Source of the DNA: Bacteroidota bacterium
Lineage (GTDB): Bacteria; Bacteroidota; Bacteroidia; Chitinophagales; Chitinophagaceae
Assembly: GCA_023409975.1 (NCBI GenBank)
Contig: JAEYQO010000040.1
Location: 1-9,290, forward strand
Direction: 5' to 3'
Length of the DNA: 9,290 nt
In this document: one piece after another, positions 1 to 7,822 of the stretch
Numbering within the stretch: position 1 is the stretch's first letter
How the letters are laid out: every line of letters starts with the position of its first letter
Program-made: the position numbers and the translations under genes
Notes under the pieces: model-generated
The model's input: only the letters and a program-made list of their open reading frames with translations
What the model was told of the DNA's origin: nothing
Database searches by the model: none

Positions 1-2141
1 ACTCCATTTGCCAGCGCCTCTAATCGGATCTCTGTCCGTCCTGCCGCTGCCATTCCCTTCCTCACAGTTGTGCCCAGGGTATTGATAATACGGTAGCCAG
101 CAGGGGACTTAAGTCCTTCAACAATCACACGGTCCCGCGCAGGGTTCGGGTAAACACTGAAGCTGCTCTGGCCTCCCAGCTCTCCTATACTTAAAATGGT
201 TACGGTCTCACAGGTATCCTCACTACCACATCCATTGAATGCAGTGACGCACACCGTGTAGCTACCCTGCTGACTGTAGGTATGAACCGGATTCAGTCCT
301 GAGGCTCCCTGACCATCACCAAAATCCCAATGCAGACTATCCGCGGCTGAACCAATATAACTCAGGTTTACGATTAAGCCATTCTGTGAAAAGCTGAAGG
401 CAGGTAGCGGTGCGGGACAGTTCACCACCACGGTCTGGCAGATACTATCCACACCACAGGCGTTATACACTTCCAGACAGGCGGTATAGCTGCCATTACC
501 CGGATAGGTATGGGCAGGATTGGAAGCAGTAGACGTATTACCATCACCAAAGGTCCAGCGAAGGCTATCTATATTGCTGCTACCCGTGTAGAGAAAATTG
601 ACCTGGGGACTGGTACTGCTCGCAGTAAAACTAAAATCAGCATCTGGTGGAACACAGCCACAGGGATAACCCAGTTTGGCTATGAAGAAGTCGGATTGAC
701 CACCAACGCTCAACAAAGTATCTGGACCAATGTAAAGCTGTGATCCGAATTCACCACCCATGTAAATGTTACCACTCAGATCCGTAGCCAGAGCGCTTGA
801 ATGATCATGTGCTCCAAAGGAACTTGCCAAAGTATCCAGCATGTTGAGCGCACCGGATTGCATATCAAACCGGGCCACAAATACATCATATCCCTCATTG
901 GCTGCATGCACTAAGCTATCTTCATTTGGCCAAATCAAAGTCGCACCATAGGAACCAGCCAAAACGACCTCGCTTCCCGCCAAGGCTATTGCACTCCCAT
1001 ACGTGGCCGAATTAACAGACCCATTCCGCAACCATTCTGTAGTACCGTTTGCATTGATTCTCGTCAGAAAAGGCAGTCTACTTTGAACTGTCGAAATAGA
1101 ATTAATGATAGAAAATCCATCAAAAACATCCCCGTGCGATGAAGTTCCAGAAAGGTAAAGGTTTCCGCCATTGTCCAACGCCGGCCTACCCACAAATCCC
1201 GCGTTTATTGTGGTACTATTTTCTTTTTTCCATAAGGATTGTCCTTGTGCATTAAATGCCGCAACATAGGCAGCATTTGTAACAGGCTGTGAACCTATAT
1301 TGAACAGCCCTCCAATGTACTGTCCGGCTATATAAAAATTACCCGTCGTACTATCTCTGACCATTCTTGCCGTGATTACGGTAGTTAGATCTATGGTTAT
1401 ATCGAGTGAAACATGGCCGATAAAATTCCCTTGCTCATTATACCTCAAAATATAAATACCGCGGGATGGTATCGCGAGGTTTGTCCCAGTTGCTAAAAGC
1501 CCGGAATTCAAAATCCCAAGCCAATATACATTGCCCTGTGCATCTACTTCCATGTCCATAAACTGGTAGCGATTTGAGTATGCACTCGCCATGGTGTCTG
1601 GCTGGGGCATCCTTAACCAATTGAAGTTGCCGCTTGTGTCATACTGCGCGATGTAGAGTCTTTTATTATAGTTCAGGGGCAAGGTAGTATCCCCTCCGAT
1701 TGAAGATGGAACACTAAGTGAAGATGAAACATAACCTGCGACATAAACATGTCCAGATTTGTCCGCTCTCACCACATGGTAAATAAAATCGCCGGACACG
1801 TCATTACCAGGACCTCCAATGGCTTTCGACCATCTCAGAATTCCAGCGCAGTTAAAGCTGGCGAATACCGCATCCTGTAAACCAAACCCGCTAAGACTCT
1901 GGCTGCCGACATCCATTCCCGGTGAAACAGCATTCCCCAATACGTAAACATTGCCGTTTATATCTGTGGCCAGATCCAAAACCTTTTCGAAGGAACCAGC
2001 AAGGGCACTATTCCCGCTCCCCCCTCTAGTACCCCACTGCCAGGACTGGGCATTGCTGTTTCCGCTCAAAGACATCAAAAGAAAGTATACCAGCCCGCTG
2101 ATCAACTCAAATCTGAATTTTATATGTAAAGCCATTCTCAT
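1..2141 (-). CDS. T9SS-secreted SBBP beta-propeller/PKD protein, 3' end cut by window edge
   Basis: I read one open frame from the ATG at 2141 to the left edge (713 complete codons, no stop), so the C-terminus is missing, probably by only 10-20 residues. Residues 1-32 form a signal peptide with a hydrophobic stretch and a likely cut near Asn-Ala-Gln (30-32). Seven motifs of the form D-x-x-G-N-x-Y-x-x-G start near residues 57, 124, 196, 260, 319, 385 and 450, about 65 residues apart. They match SBBP repeats and fit a seven-bladed propeller. Two PKD domains follow, with WTFGDG at 529-534 and WDFGDG at 605-610. A type A sorting domain starts at 661 (FSVYPNPARDRV). Type A domains direct export through the outer membrane by the type IX system, with removal of the tail and surface attachment or release. 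The function is likely surface binding or structure; no catalytic motif was seen. An in-frame ATG at 2135 is an alternative start. The gene is separated from the upstream gene by a terminator, so it probably has its own promoter. Confidence 0.9.
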   Translation of the reverse strand, partial: MRMALHIKFRFELISGLVYFLLMSLSGNSNAQSWQWGTRGGSGNSALAGSFEKVLDLATDINGNVYVLGNAVSPGMDVGSQSLSGFGLQDAVFASFNCAGILRWSKAIGGPGNDVSGDFIYHVVRADKSGHVYVAGYVSSSLSVPSSIGGDTTLPLNYNKRLYIAQYDTSGNFNWLRMPQPDTMASAYSNRYQFMDMEVDAQGNVYWLGILNSGLLATGTNLAIPSRGIYILRYNEQGNFIGHVSLDITIDLTTVITARMVRDSTTGNFYIAGQYIGGLFNIGSQPVTNAAYVAAFNAQGQSLWKKENSTTINAGFVGRPALDNGGNLYLSGTSSHGDVFDGFSIINSISTVQSRLPFLTRINANGTTEWLRNGSVNSATYGSAIALAGSEVVLAGSYGATLIWPNEDSLVHAANEGYDVFVARFDMQSGALNMLDTLASSFGAHDHSSALATDLSGNIYMGGEFGSQLYIGPDTLLSVGGQSDFFIAKLGYPCGCVPPDADFSFTASSTSPQVNFLYTGSSNIDSLRWTFGDGNTSTASNPAHTYPGNGSYTACLEVYNACGVDSICQTVVVNCPAPLPAFSFSQNGLIVNLSYIGSAADSLHWDFGDGQGASGLNPVHTYSQQGSYTVCVTAFNGCGSEDTCETVTILSIGELGGQSSFSVYPNPARDRVIVEGLKSPAGYRIINTLGTTVRKGMAAAGRTEIRLEALANG

Positions 2142-2159
2142 ACTTTTCCTTTTTATATA

Positions 2160-2175
2160 GACAGAACTTTCTGTC
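2160..2175. promoter_or_regulatory. Short inverted repeat in the leader of the propeller gene
   Basis: GACAGAA-CT-TTCTGTC is a perfect 7-bp inverted repeat with a 2-base spacer, ending 18 bases upstream of the ATG at 2141. It lies just before an A/G-rich stretch that may serve as the ribosome binding region. It could be an operator for a dimeric regulator or a small leader hairpin. I found no convincing -33/-7 pair for this gene, so the placement relative to a promoter is unknown. Confidence 0.3.
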
Positions 2176-2195
2176 CAATGGTTTAAAATGATATC

Positions 2196-2239
2196 AAAAT
2201 AAGAAAAACCATAGCGGGTTTTCTACGCCCGCTATGGTT
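2196..2239 (-). terminator. Rho-independent terminator of the giant PKD-like protein gene
   Basis: Read on the minus strand, a perfect 12-bp stem (AACCATAGCGGG at 2239-2228, pairing with 2218-2207) closes a 9-base loop and is followed by a T-rich tail (TTTTTCTTATTTT, partly overlapping the stem end). It starts 14 bases after the stop codon of the gene ending at 2254. It separates that gene from the propeller gene starting at 2141, only about 55 bases beyond the tail. Confidence 0.9.
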
Positions 2240-2253
2240 ATAACTCAGGATAA

Positions 2254-5200
2254 TTACCTGGTGATCGTCAGCTTCTGGTGTTGTAATAAAGCACCATCTT
2301 CTTTCATAACCACGATATATACCCCTCCGGCATAGTCACTCATATCTAGCTGAAGACTGCCTGAAGCATCAGCCACATTAAAGCTGCGAACTTTCCGTCC
2401 GGTCAGATCAAATACTTCAATTTGCCTGCTTTCAAACTGGCCATTTCCATACTGATAGTGAACTTTTGTCGACTGCACAGCAGGGTTCGGCGCCAGCCTC
2501 AGGCTGATGCGGTCAGCATCCGCTCCTGTAACTCCCTCTCCTGCAGCATCCTCAGGTTGACGATACTTGAAGTGCTGACACAGATCAGGGAACTCTATCT
2601 CACGCTCCCAGAAACAAGGGAAGATGCCCTCCTCTGTAACAATCTGTGCATAGGCATACAACATCGTGCTGCCACCATTGAAGCCGGGATCAGGCTGGAA
2701 GTTTACGACAAACCCACTTCCACCGGGAGGCACAACCAATGTGCTCGGGGTCCAGTTGCCATCAGGTGAACTGAGGGTAACACTGATCGGGAAAGGATAG
2801 GGGTTATCAATGTAAAGCTTCACGAACACGAGGCAATTGCCGCGATCATCATGCTCCATCCAGATCTCGTGGATCTCAAGTTTCAGATCGCAGCGGCAAT
2901 CCACCGCTTTCACATCCATATTATCAGACGTACGCTTACACAAGCCATTGTCTAAGGTCAGATTATGCCAGCCGTCAACGGAAACAACATAAGGATTCAC
3001 ATACCATCCTCCGTTCTCAGTGTAATAGGCATTCGCCCACTCCCAGAAATTGAACGGATAGGTGGGGCCGTAAAGCGTGTAATTCCCCTGCGCCATTAAC
3101 TCCTTACATAGTTTATAACATCCGCTTGGGAATACCCATAGATACTCTTCAGGATCCTTGGGAACATCTATCTGGCTGCTGGTGACACAACCGCTGCCAT
3201 CATGGAAGTACACCTTGTAAGGTCCACCCGAATACACATTGATAGGGTTACCGCTCATACCATTGCTCCAGGTATAGCTTCCCGGAACGCCGTTGCTCGC
3301 CTGAAGCTCCACCTTGTACAGATCACAATCCAGCATACTGAAACTAATGCTCGGGATCGGCGGGGGATTGTTAACATGTACGGTAAACAGGGCACTGGTG
3401 TCACTGCAATAACCGCCGCCTGGCTTCTGCACACGAATGATCAGTTGGTAATCATAGCTACCCACAGGCAGACCGCTCTGGAATAACTCAGACTGATTGC
3501 CTACAAGGGTGCCATCGCGATACCATTCATAAACGGTCACATCCGGACCTGCGTATCCATAAAGCGTGAAATCTGTCTGGTGACAGTAATTGGTGTCTCC
3601 TGAGATTTCTGCATCGGGCACCATAGTAAACTCGACTGGAACAGCATTTGTAGTGAAGCTACAGTAATACTGATCAGAAACACTCACCCACCAAGAGCCA
3701 GTTTCAAACACCCCTACTGGATTATAAGTAGTATTAAATATAGTATCATTGTCTTTTATCCAGTAATAATCCGTCGGTGAACCAGCAAGTATGCTGTTCA
3801 CATAGTTTAAGTTTGCGGGCTCTCCTTCGCACAGTGCACCCACGGGATCTATCTCGCCATCCAGATCCCTGCTATGGATTTTTATCGCGACAGTAGTATC
3901 GTCTGTACAACCAAAACTATCACTTATTTGCAAGCTCACGAAATAGGTACCTGGGGAAGCATATACTCGCTCCGGATGTTGTTGAGCATTGTGTGATGCA
4001 TCATCAAAACTCCAAAAATGTGTCACTCCTAACGGATAGGCAATGCTTGTAAATTGAACAGGATATCCAATACAGATTTCAGGAATCGTATCCGGTGCAT
4101 AGCTGAAGTTGGCCACCGGCAAATTCGGCACCACCAGGGTATCGAAAGCCCAGCAGGTATCATACGAAGGGAAAGCATTGTTGTAAATCGCCAGCGCTAT
4201 AGGATAACTTCCCGGCGCCAGCGAGGTCGTATAGCTGGTGAGGCTGGTATTTTGCACCGACACGCCATTGATGAAGAAATTCCAGTTCGTGATCGGTGTT
4301 GCAGGATAGTAATTGGAATGATCCAGCAGGCTCACCTGGTAAGTTCCCGGTGTGCTGCCGCAACTCAGACTGTATTTCAATCCCGCAATGAAGGGCACGG
4401 TCACGATCGCTGTGTCGGTTCTGACACATACACCGTTCACGCCATTGTAGAGCACAGAGTAGGTAAATTCGTAACGCCCGGCCTTTGTAAATGTGAAGAC
4501 CGCAGTATTAGCGCCCACACTCACTGGATTGGCTTCCTGTGGATAACCCCAGTTTGGACTGAATCCTCCTGTAGAATAGCTTCCTGTCAAGGAGACTTCA
4601 CCACAATCACTCAACACGCCACTGGCTTGTACAGTAGGCGAAGGTGTGACGACACATGGTGTGGAACAGAAGTAGTTGATCTTCACCTCATTGGTCTTGG
4701 CCTCACAGCCGTTGGTATTCGTCACGATGGCGTAATAGGTACCGGTATATAGTGCATTAAAGCTGATACCACTCGCCTGATAGACGCCATTCCTGTACCA
4801 TTCAACACTGCTGGTAGTACCAAATCCTGACTGGATAGTAGCAGTCAACAGCATCGGCAGGTTGGCTGCTGTATCACAGAAATAATAGGGTCCGGCAGGT
4901 GTCACATTCGCCACGGGTGCTGGTTTCACAACAATATCGTGTGTCGCAGTAGCAGGACTGTGACAACCATTAGGCTGAGTTACGTTCAGCGTGATGGTAT
5001 AGGTGGTATTGCTGCCATTGAGTTGGTCATAATCGTAAAAATCAGATGGCAAAATCGAACCGCCTCCGTCACCGAATGCCCAGGCAACACTTCCGTAACT
5101 GGTCAGGGATGGCAGAAACGAAACTCCAAATACCTCGTCTCGACACACAGTATCCGGTGCAACGATGGTAAGGTTCACGGTCGGGATCACATGTACCAGA

Positions 5201-7386
5201 AGGGTGTCCTTGTGAAGCACGCCGCATTTCCGCACCTTGGCAATCAACAGCGCATCAGTGGGTGTTGTAACATGGTTCCACAATACTTCAATATCGGCAC
5301 CGGGATTGGCAGTGGTCACACTACCGGTGGTGCTGTTGATAATCTCCCATTCATAGAGCTCACCCTCCTGATAACCGGCAGAGTAGTTTTGATAGGTGGA
5401 AGCACAAACAGTATCCGGTCCGCTCACCTGCACATGCACCACTGGCGGATAAACCGTTTTATACAGGGTATCGGAAGCGCAATAAGGCGATTTCTTCAAC
5501 TCTCTCCACAGCTTGATAGTCTGTAGACCGGAATTAAAGGAGATCGATACATTGTTACCACTGGATGATCCGGAGAAGCTACCGCCGGTTACGGCCCAGC
5601 GGAAAATCGTATTAGGATCAGAATTCTTCGCATTGAACAGATAAGGTGTCGCCGCACAAACTGTATCAGGTCCCAGCAGGCTGTCCGGCATGGCAGGCTT
5701 GTGCAACACTTCAATATCCAGCGGCTCTGGCGCACAGAAGCCATTGCCCCAGACGGTAAGGGTGTAGTTGCCCCCCGAAGTGAAATTCGCATTGAAGCTA
5801 TTGCCCACACCATACTGTGGTCCCGATGGCCCGCTGAGCGTCCAGTTACCCACATGTCCCCCCGACAGGCTATACGTAGCACTGCCCGGGGAACACACGG
5901 TTTCAGGACCGGAAACAGTGGGCGGCGAGGTAACAAGGATGCGTTTGGTCGCAAATCCGGTACAGAACAGAAGCGTGTTCTCATAGTCCACTCTGAGTTC
6001 TATGATTCCGGGATTAGTGGTTTGTATAATGTACTCATTGGGCTGATCGGTCGGGATCAGGGTAGCACCGGTGCCGGTGTTCATGGTCCAGTTGAAAACT
6101 GTCGCCGGCCATTGCGGCATCTTGTAAGTATATTGCCTGGTGCCCGAACAAATCACTTCAGGTCCCTGGATATACCCGGTATCCTGAACAACTGGGATTT
6201 TCACCACTGTCGGAGTCGGACAAGGGTATTTACAATCAGGAGTCATATGGAAGATCAGGTAGCCGAACCCAAGTGAGTCCACATGATCCCAAACCACATC
6301 GACCCAATTGTCCTGCTGATTGACAATACTTCCACCGACGGCTTCCCACCAGGCAGAACCATCATTCAGGCAGTCTTTAAAATCCGCAAACGGTTCCGCC
6401 CAATACCTGCCGATCTGGTTTTCACAAACTACTGAAGGACAGGTAACGGTCACGCCCTTGCCCTTCAGCACCTCTACCTTGTATTCAAAGGTATTGCTGC
6501 AATTACAGGCATTGGTCACTGTTAGCGTCACGTTGTACGTACCGTCGTTGGTATATGCGTGGGTGGGATTAGGCAGAGGCGATGTCGTACCATCGCCAAA
6601 ATCCCAGTACCAGGAAACGATCGGTGTACCAGCGCCCTGACTCGAAAGATCCTGAAAGATATTGATCTTGTCGACACAGGTCTGGAAATGGTCACCCACT
6701 GCAAAAGGCAACATGGTAAACTCAGCTCTGGGACCAGGGATCTTCTCGATGCACATGTAGGTTGTTCCATAGCAACCATAACTGTTTGTATCGGTCACAC
6801 TGATGGCTCCCTGACCTGCAGCACCCCAGGATACGGTACAGGTTATACCGGGCGTACCAATGATATTACCGCCCGTCACCTGCCAGAAGAAACTACCTCC
6901 CGAACTCGGGTTGGTAACACTATAGGTGACGATACTGTGTTCACAAACGCGGAGACAGCGGCCATCTTCGATGTCCTCATCCACACGCTCCTTACCGAAG
7001 GAGTCGGCCACCTGACACCCCACCTGGGCATCCCAGGTAAGCTCTGGTTCTGGTGGTGGTAACACAGCTACATTGATGGTGCCTGTTTCCACGATCACAT
7101 TGTTGGAATCTCTTCCTTCCACCTGTACGGTCGCACTCCCCGCACCTGCCCAGTAGACAGTTACGGACGGACCGTTCAGCGGATTGACACTGCCAAGCGC
7201 AGATACTGACCAGAGATAATTGACTCCGGAGCTGGTGGCAATGCTGTAACTGGCTTGTTCTCCCTTACAAACAGTGTCGGGTCCTGAAATGGTAATGGTT
7301 GTCTGCCCCCGACTCAGGAATGGCAGGCAGGTGATCAACAGAAGGGTTGTGCTTGCGACAACCAGTCTCTGAAATACTCCTTGCAT
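2254..7386 (-). CDS. Giant T9SS-secreted surface protein with PKD and PKD-like repeats
   Basis: This 1710-residue protein begins with a signal peptide (1-27, likely cut before Gln28, a common exported N-terminus in this phylum). PKD-like repeats are marked by a G-P-[DE]-x-[VI]-C signature at 35, 408, 493, 572 and 656, with variants at 316 (CPSVVC) and 743 (APDTVC). From 316 onward the spacing is 79-92 residues. PKD signatures are YWDFGDG at 260-266, WAFGDG at 769-774 and a weaker WSFDDA at 1125-1130. More Ig-like beta-sandwich sequence runs to about 1400. Residues 1410-1605 are rich in Cys, Trp and Tyr and match no family I recognise. The sorting domain covers about 1629-1710 (LAPNP at 1631-1635, ending KLTITR). 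The protein probably acts outside the cell as an adhesin, matrix or gliding-related filament; no enzymatic motif was seen, so function is inferred from architecture. The start is the ATG at 7386, about 60 bases after a predicted transcription start. A strong terminator follows the stop. Confidence 0.93.
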   Translation of the reverse strand: MQGVFQRLVVASTTLLLITCLPFLSRGQTTITISGPDTVCKGEQASYSIATSSGVNYLWSVSALGSVNPLNGPSVTVYWAGAGSATVQVEGRDSNNVIVETGTINVAVLPPPEPELTWDAQVGCQVADSFGKERVDEDIEDGRCLRVCEHSIVTYSVTNPSSGGSFFWQVTGGNIIGTPGITCTVSWGAAGQGAISVTDTNSYGCYGTTYMCIEKIPGPRAEFTMLPFAVGDHFQTCVDKINIFQDLSSQGAGTPIVSWYWDFGDGTTSPLPNPTHAYTNDGTYNVTLTVTNACNCSNTFEYKVEVLKGKGVTVTCPSVVCENQIGRYWAEPFADFKDCLNDGSAWWEAVGGSIVNQQDNWVDVVWDHVDSLGFGYLIFHMTPDCKYPCPTPTVVKIPVVQDTGYIQGPEVICSGTRQYTYKMPQWPATVFNWTMNTGTGATLIPTDQPNEYIIQTTNPGIIELRVDYENTLLFCTGFATKRILVTSPPTVSGPETVCSPGSATYSLSGGHVGNWTLSGPSGPQYGVGNSFNANFTSGGNYTLTVWGNGFCAPEPLDIEVLHKPAMPDSLLGPDTVCAATPYLFNAKNSDPNTIFRWAVTGGSFSGSSSGNNVSISFNSGLQTIKLWRELKKSPYCASDTLYKTVYPPVVHVQVSGPDTVCASTYQNYSAGYQEGELYEWEIINSTTGSVTTANPGADIEVLWNHVTTPTDALLIAKVRKCGVLHKDTLLVHVIPTVNLTIVAPDTVCRDEVFGVSFLPSLTSYGSVAWAFGDGGGSILPSDFYDYDQLNGSNTTYTITLNVTQPNGCHSPATATHDIVVKPAPVANVTPAGPYYFCDTAANLPMLLTATIQSGFGTTSSVEWYRNGVYQASGISFNALYTGTYYAIVTNTNGCEAKTNEVKINYFCSTPCVVTPSPTVQASGVLSDCGEVSLTGSYSTGGFSPNWGYPQEANPVSVGANTAVFTFTKAGRYEFTYSVLYNGVNGVCVRTDTAIVTVPFIAGLKYSLSCGSTPGTYQVSLLDHSNYYPATPITNWNFFINGVSVQNTSLTSYTTSLAPGSYPIALAIYNNAFPSYDTCWAFDTLVVPNLPVANFSYAPDTIPEICIGYPVQFTSIAYPLGVTHFWSFDDASHNAQQHPERVYASPGTYFVSLQISDSFGCTDDTTVAIKIHSRDLDGEIDPVGALCEGEPANLNYVNSILAGSPTDYYWIKDNDTIFNTTYNPVGVFETGSWWVSVSDQYYCSFTTNAVPVEFTMVPDAEISGDTNYCHQTDFTLYGYAGPDVTVYEWYRDGTLVGNQSELFQSGLPVGSYDYQLIIRVQKPGGGYCSDTSALFTVHVNNPPPIPSISFSMLDCDLYKVELQASNGVPGSYTWSNGMSGNPINVYSGGPYKVYFHDGSGCVTSSQIDVPKDPEEYLWVFPSGCYKLCKELMAQGNYTLYGPTYPFNFWEWANAYYTENGGWYVNPYVVSVDGWHNLTLDNGLCKRTSDNMDVKAVDCRCDLKLEIHEIWMEHDDRGNCLVFVKLYIDNPYPFPISVTLSSPDGNWTPSTLVVPPGGSGFVVNFQPDPGFNGGSTMLYAYAQIVTEEGIFPCFWEREIEFPDLCQHFKYRQPEDAAGEGVTGADADRISLRLAPNPAVQSTKVHYQYGNGQFESRQIEVFDLTGRKVRSFNVADASGSLQLDMSDYAGGVYIVVMKEDGALLQHQKLTITR
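4900..7284 (-). repeat. Array of PKD-like repeats inside the giant surface protein
   Basis: This is the coding stretch for residues 35 to about 830. Seven units each open with a G-P-[DE]-x-[VI]-C-like turn followed by an aromatic strand (for example YSI, YSL, YLF, NYSA). Consecutive units from residue 408 to 743 start 85, 79, 84 and 87 residues apart. The repeats are diverged rather than recent copies: the conserved part is the short signature, also visible in DNA as repeated variants of ACAGTATCCGGTCC on the plus strand. This resembles the PKD-like (PKD_6-type) domains known from Bacteroidota surface proteins. Confidence 0.7.
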
Positions 7387-7400
7387 AATGCTGGATTTTG

Positions 7401-7417
7401 ATGGTTAATAATGGTTA
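7401..7417. repeat. Paired ATGGTTA direct repeat in the giant-protein leader
   Basis: ATGGTTA occurs at 7401-7407 and 7411-7417, separated by ATA, so the minus-strand leader reads TAACCAT-TAT-TAACCAT. It lies 15 to 31 bases upstream of the ATG at 7386, where a ribosome or a leader-binding factor would sit. No Shine-Dalgarno sequence is present. It may be a regulatory leader element or simple chance in A/T-rich DNA. Confidence 0.3.
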
Positions 7418-7452
7418 TGAATTACCGAACACCCTGCAGTGGCATTCGAAAA

Positions 7453-7484
7453 CAAACCTAATCCCCGCATTTTTGGCTTGCAAC
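7453..7484 (-). promoter_or_regulatory. Bacteroidota-type promoter of the giant surface protein gene
   Basis: On the minus strand, TAGGTTTG at 7460-7453 matches the Bacteroidota -7 consensus TAnnTTTG exactly. GTTG at 7484-7481 matches three of four bases of the -33 box TTTG. The spacer is 20 bases, within the usual 19-21 range. Transcription would start near 7446-7449, giving a leader of about 60 bases before the ATG at 7386. The conserved palindromic element at 7493-7527 lies directly upstream. Confidence 0.65.
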
Positions 7485-7492
7485 GGCTATCC

Positions 7493-7527
7493 ACCCCATT
7501 TTACCCCCCGTATTTTTACGCAGTTTT
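7493..7527 (-). promoter_or_regulatory. Conserved operator-like element, copy 1 (giant-protein promoter)
   Basis: Read on the minus strand this holds AAAACTGCGTAAAAATACGG (7527-7508), five variable bases, then AAAATGGGGT (7502-7493). The core CGTA-AAAA-TACG at 7520-7509 is an inverted repeat. It lies 48 bases from the first base of the -7 box, so its centre is roughly 60-65 bases upstream of the predicted transcription start, where class I activators usually bind. A second copy in the opposite orientation lies at 7779-7813. I infer an activator site; the protein that binds it is unknown. Confidence 0.6.
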
Positions 7528-7778
7528 TCCATAAAACACTGACAATCAAACGCAGGTCGAAAAACAGCTAAAATGATTTTTTTGCAACTACAGGAGGAGT
7601 CTGATGTACCGTGACCAAGGGGAGGAGCATTACCCTCCGACCCTGCCAGAATTTCGAAGGCATGAGTAAAAGCTCTGGACGACCGTGGAAATTCTAATCA
7701 AATTGTAAAATATACCATACCTGCTTATTGGGCGCGGAAACCCTTATCAGGTAAGCATATAACGAAAATACCGCAATT
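7528..7778. other. Central part of the divergent intergenic region, no clear gene
   Basis: This stretch lies between the two operator-like elements. It contains a 21-codon ORF with a strong ribosome binding site (listed separately), a GGAGG/CCTCC potential hairpin around 7621-7638, and an 8-bp inverted repeat AGAATTTC/GAAATTCT at 7648-7655 and 7688-7695 with a 32-base loop. On the minus strand a 31-codon ORF also reads through the same segment, starting near 7663. I recognised no tRNA, known riboswitch, or terminator here. It could hold a small RNA or a dispersed intergenic repeat, but nothing in the sequence decides this. Confidence 0.5.
7604..7669 (+). CDS. Possible 21-residue peptide with a strong Shine-Dalgarno (uncertain)
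   Basis: An ATG at 7604 opens a 21-codon frame ending at TAA 7667-7669. The peptide starts MYRDQGEEHYPP, is charged and proline-containing, and has no signal or membrane segment. What makes it notable is AGGAGG at 7592-7597, six bases before the ATG, a textbook ribosome binding site in a genome where the other starts seen here have none. No promoter was recognised upstream. The GGAGGAG string recurs at 7621 inside the frame, so the match could also reflect local repetition or RNA structure. I know no homologue. Confidence 0.15.
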   Translation: MYRDQGEEHYPPTLPEFRRHE

Positions 7779-7813
7779 AAAAGTGCGTAAAATTACGGTA
7801 GTAAAAATGGGGT
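7779..7813 (+). promoter_or_regulatory. Conserved operator-like element, copy 2 (kinase operon promoter)
   Basis: This holds AAAAGTGCGTAAAATTACGG (7779-7798), five variable bases and AAAATGGGGT (7804-7813). It matches copy 1 at 29 of 35 positions without gaps. The core CGTAA-AA-TTACG (7786-7797) is a perfect palindrome with 5-base arms, better than in copy 1. It lies 48 bases from the first base of the predicted -7 box, the same distance as in copy 1. It sits upstream of the lipoprotein-membrane protein-kinase operon, which suggests autoregulation by the operon's own two-component pathway. Confidence 0.6.
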
Positions 7814-7822
7814 ATTCACCCT

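Noticed and set aside
1438..1620. A 60-codon minus-strand frame within the propeller gene
   Set aside because: It is on the same strand but in another frame than the SBBP/PKD protein, whose frame I followed unbroken from 2141 to the edge with repeat motifs throughout.
2142..2215. Consensus -33/-7 promoter for the propeller gene
   Set aside because: TATTTTG around 2195-2201 on the minus strand resembles a -7 box but is one base short and overlaps the terminator tail, with no matching -33 box at the right distance.
4054..4752. A 232-codon open frame on the plus strand inside the giant protein gene
   Set aside because: It lies antisense to a continuous 1710-residue coding frame with clear domains, lacks any recognisable domain, and its composition looks like a complement of the real gene. 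The same applies to the other antisense frames at 2422-2769, 3202-3486, 4939-5526, 5701-6276 and 6559-7062.
4900..7284. Repeated short DNA strings such as variants of ACAGTATCCGGTCC, considered as a CRISPR or DNA repeat
   Set aside because: They encode the repeated G-P-[DE]-x-[VI]-C protein signature, are in frame, diverged, and spaced like protein domains with no spacer structure.
7741..7775. A third, degenerate copy of the palindromic element (ACGAAAATACCG)
   Set aside because: It matches only part of the core, lacks the AAAATGGGGT block and has no promoter at the conserved distance, so chance is the simpler explanation.
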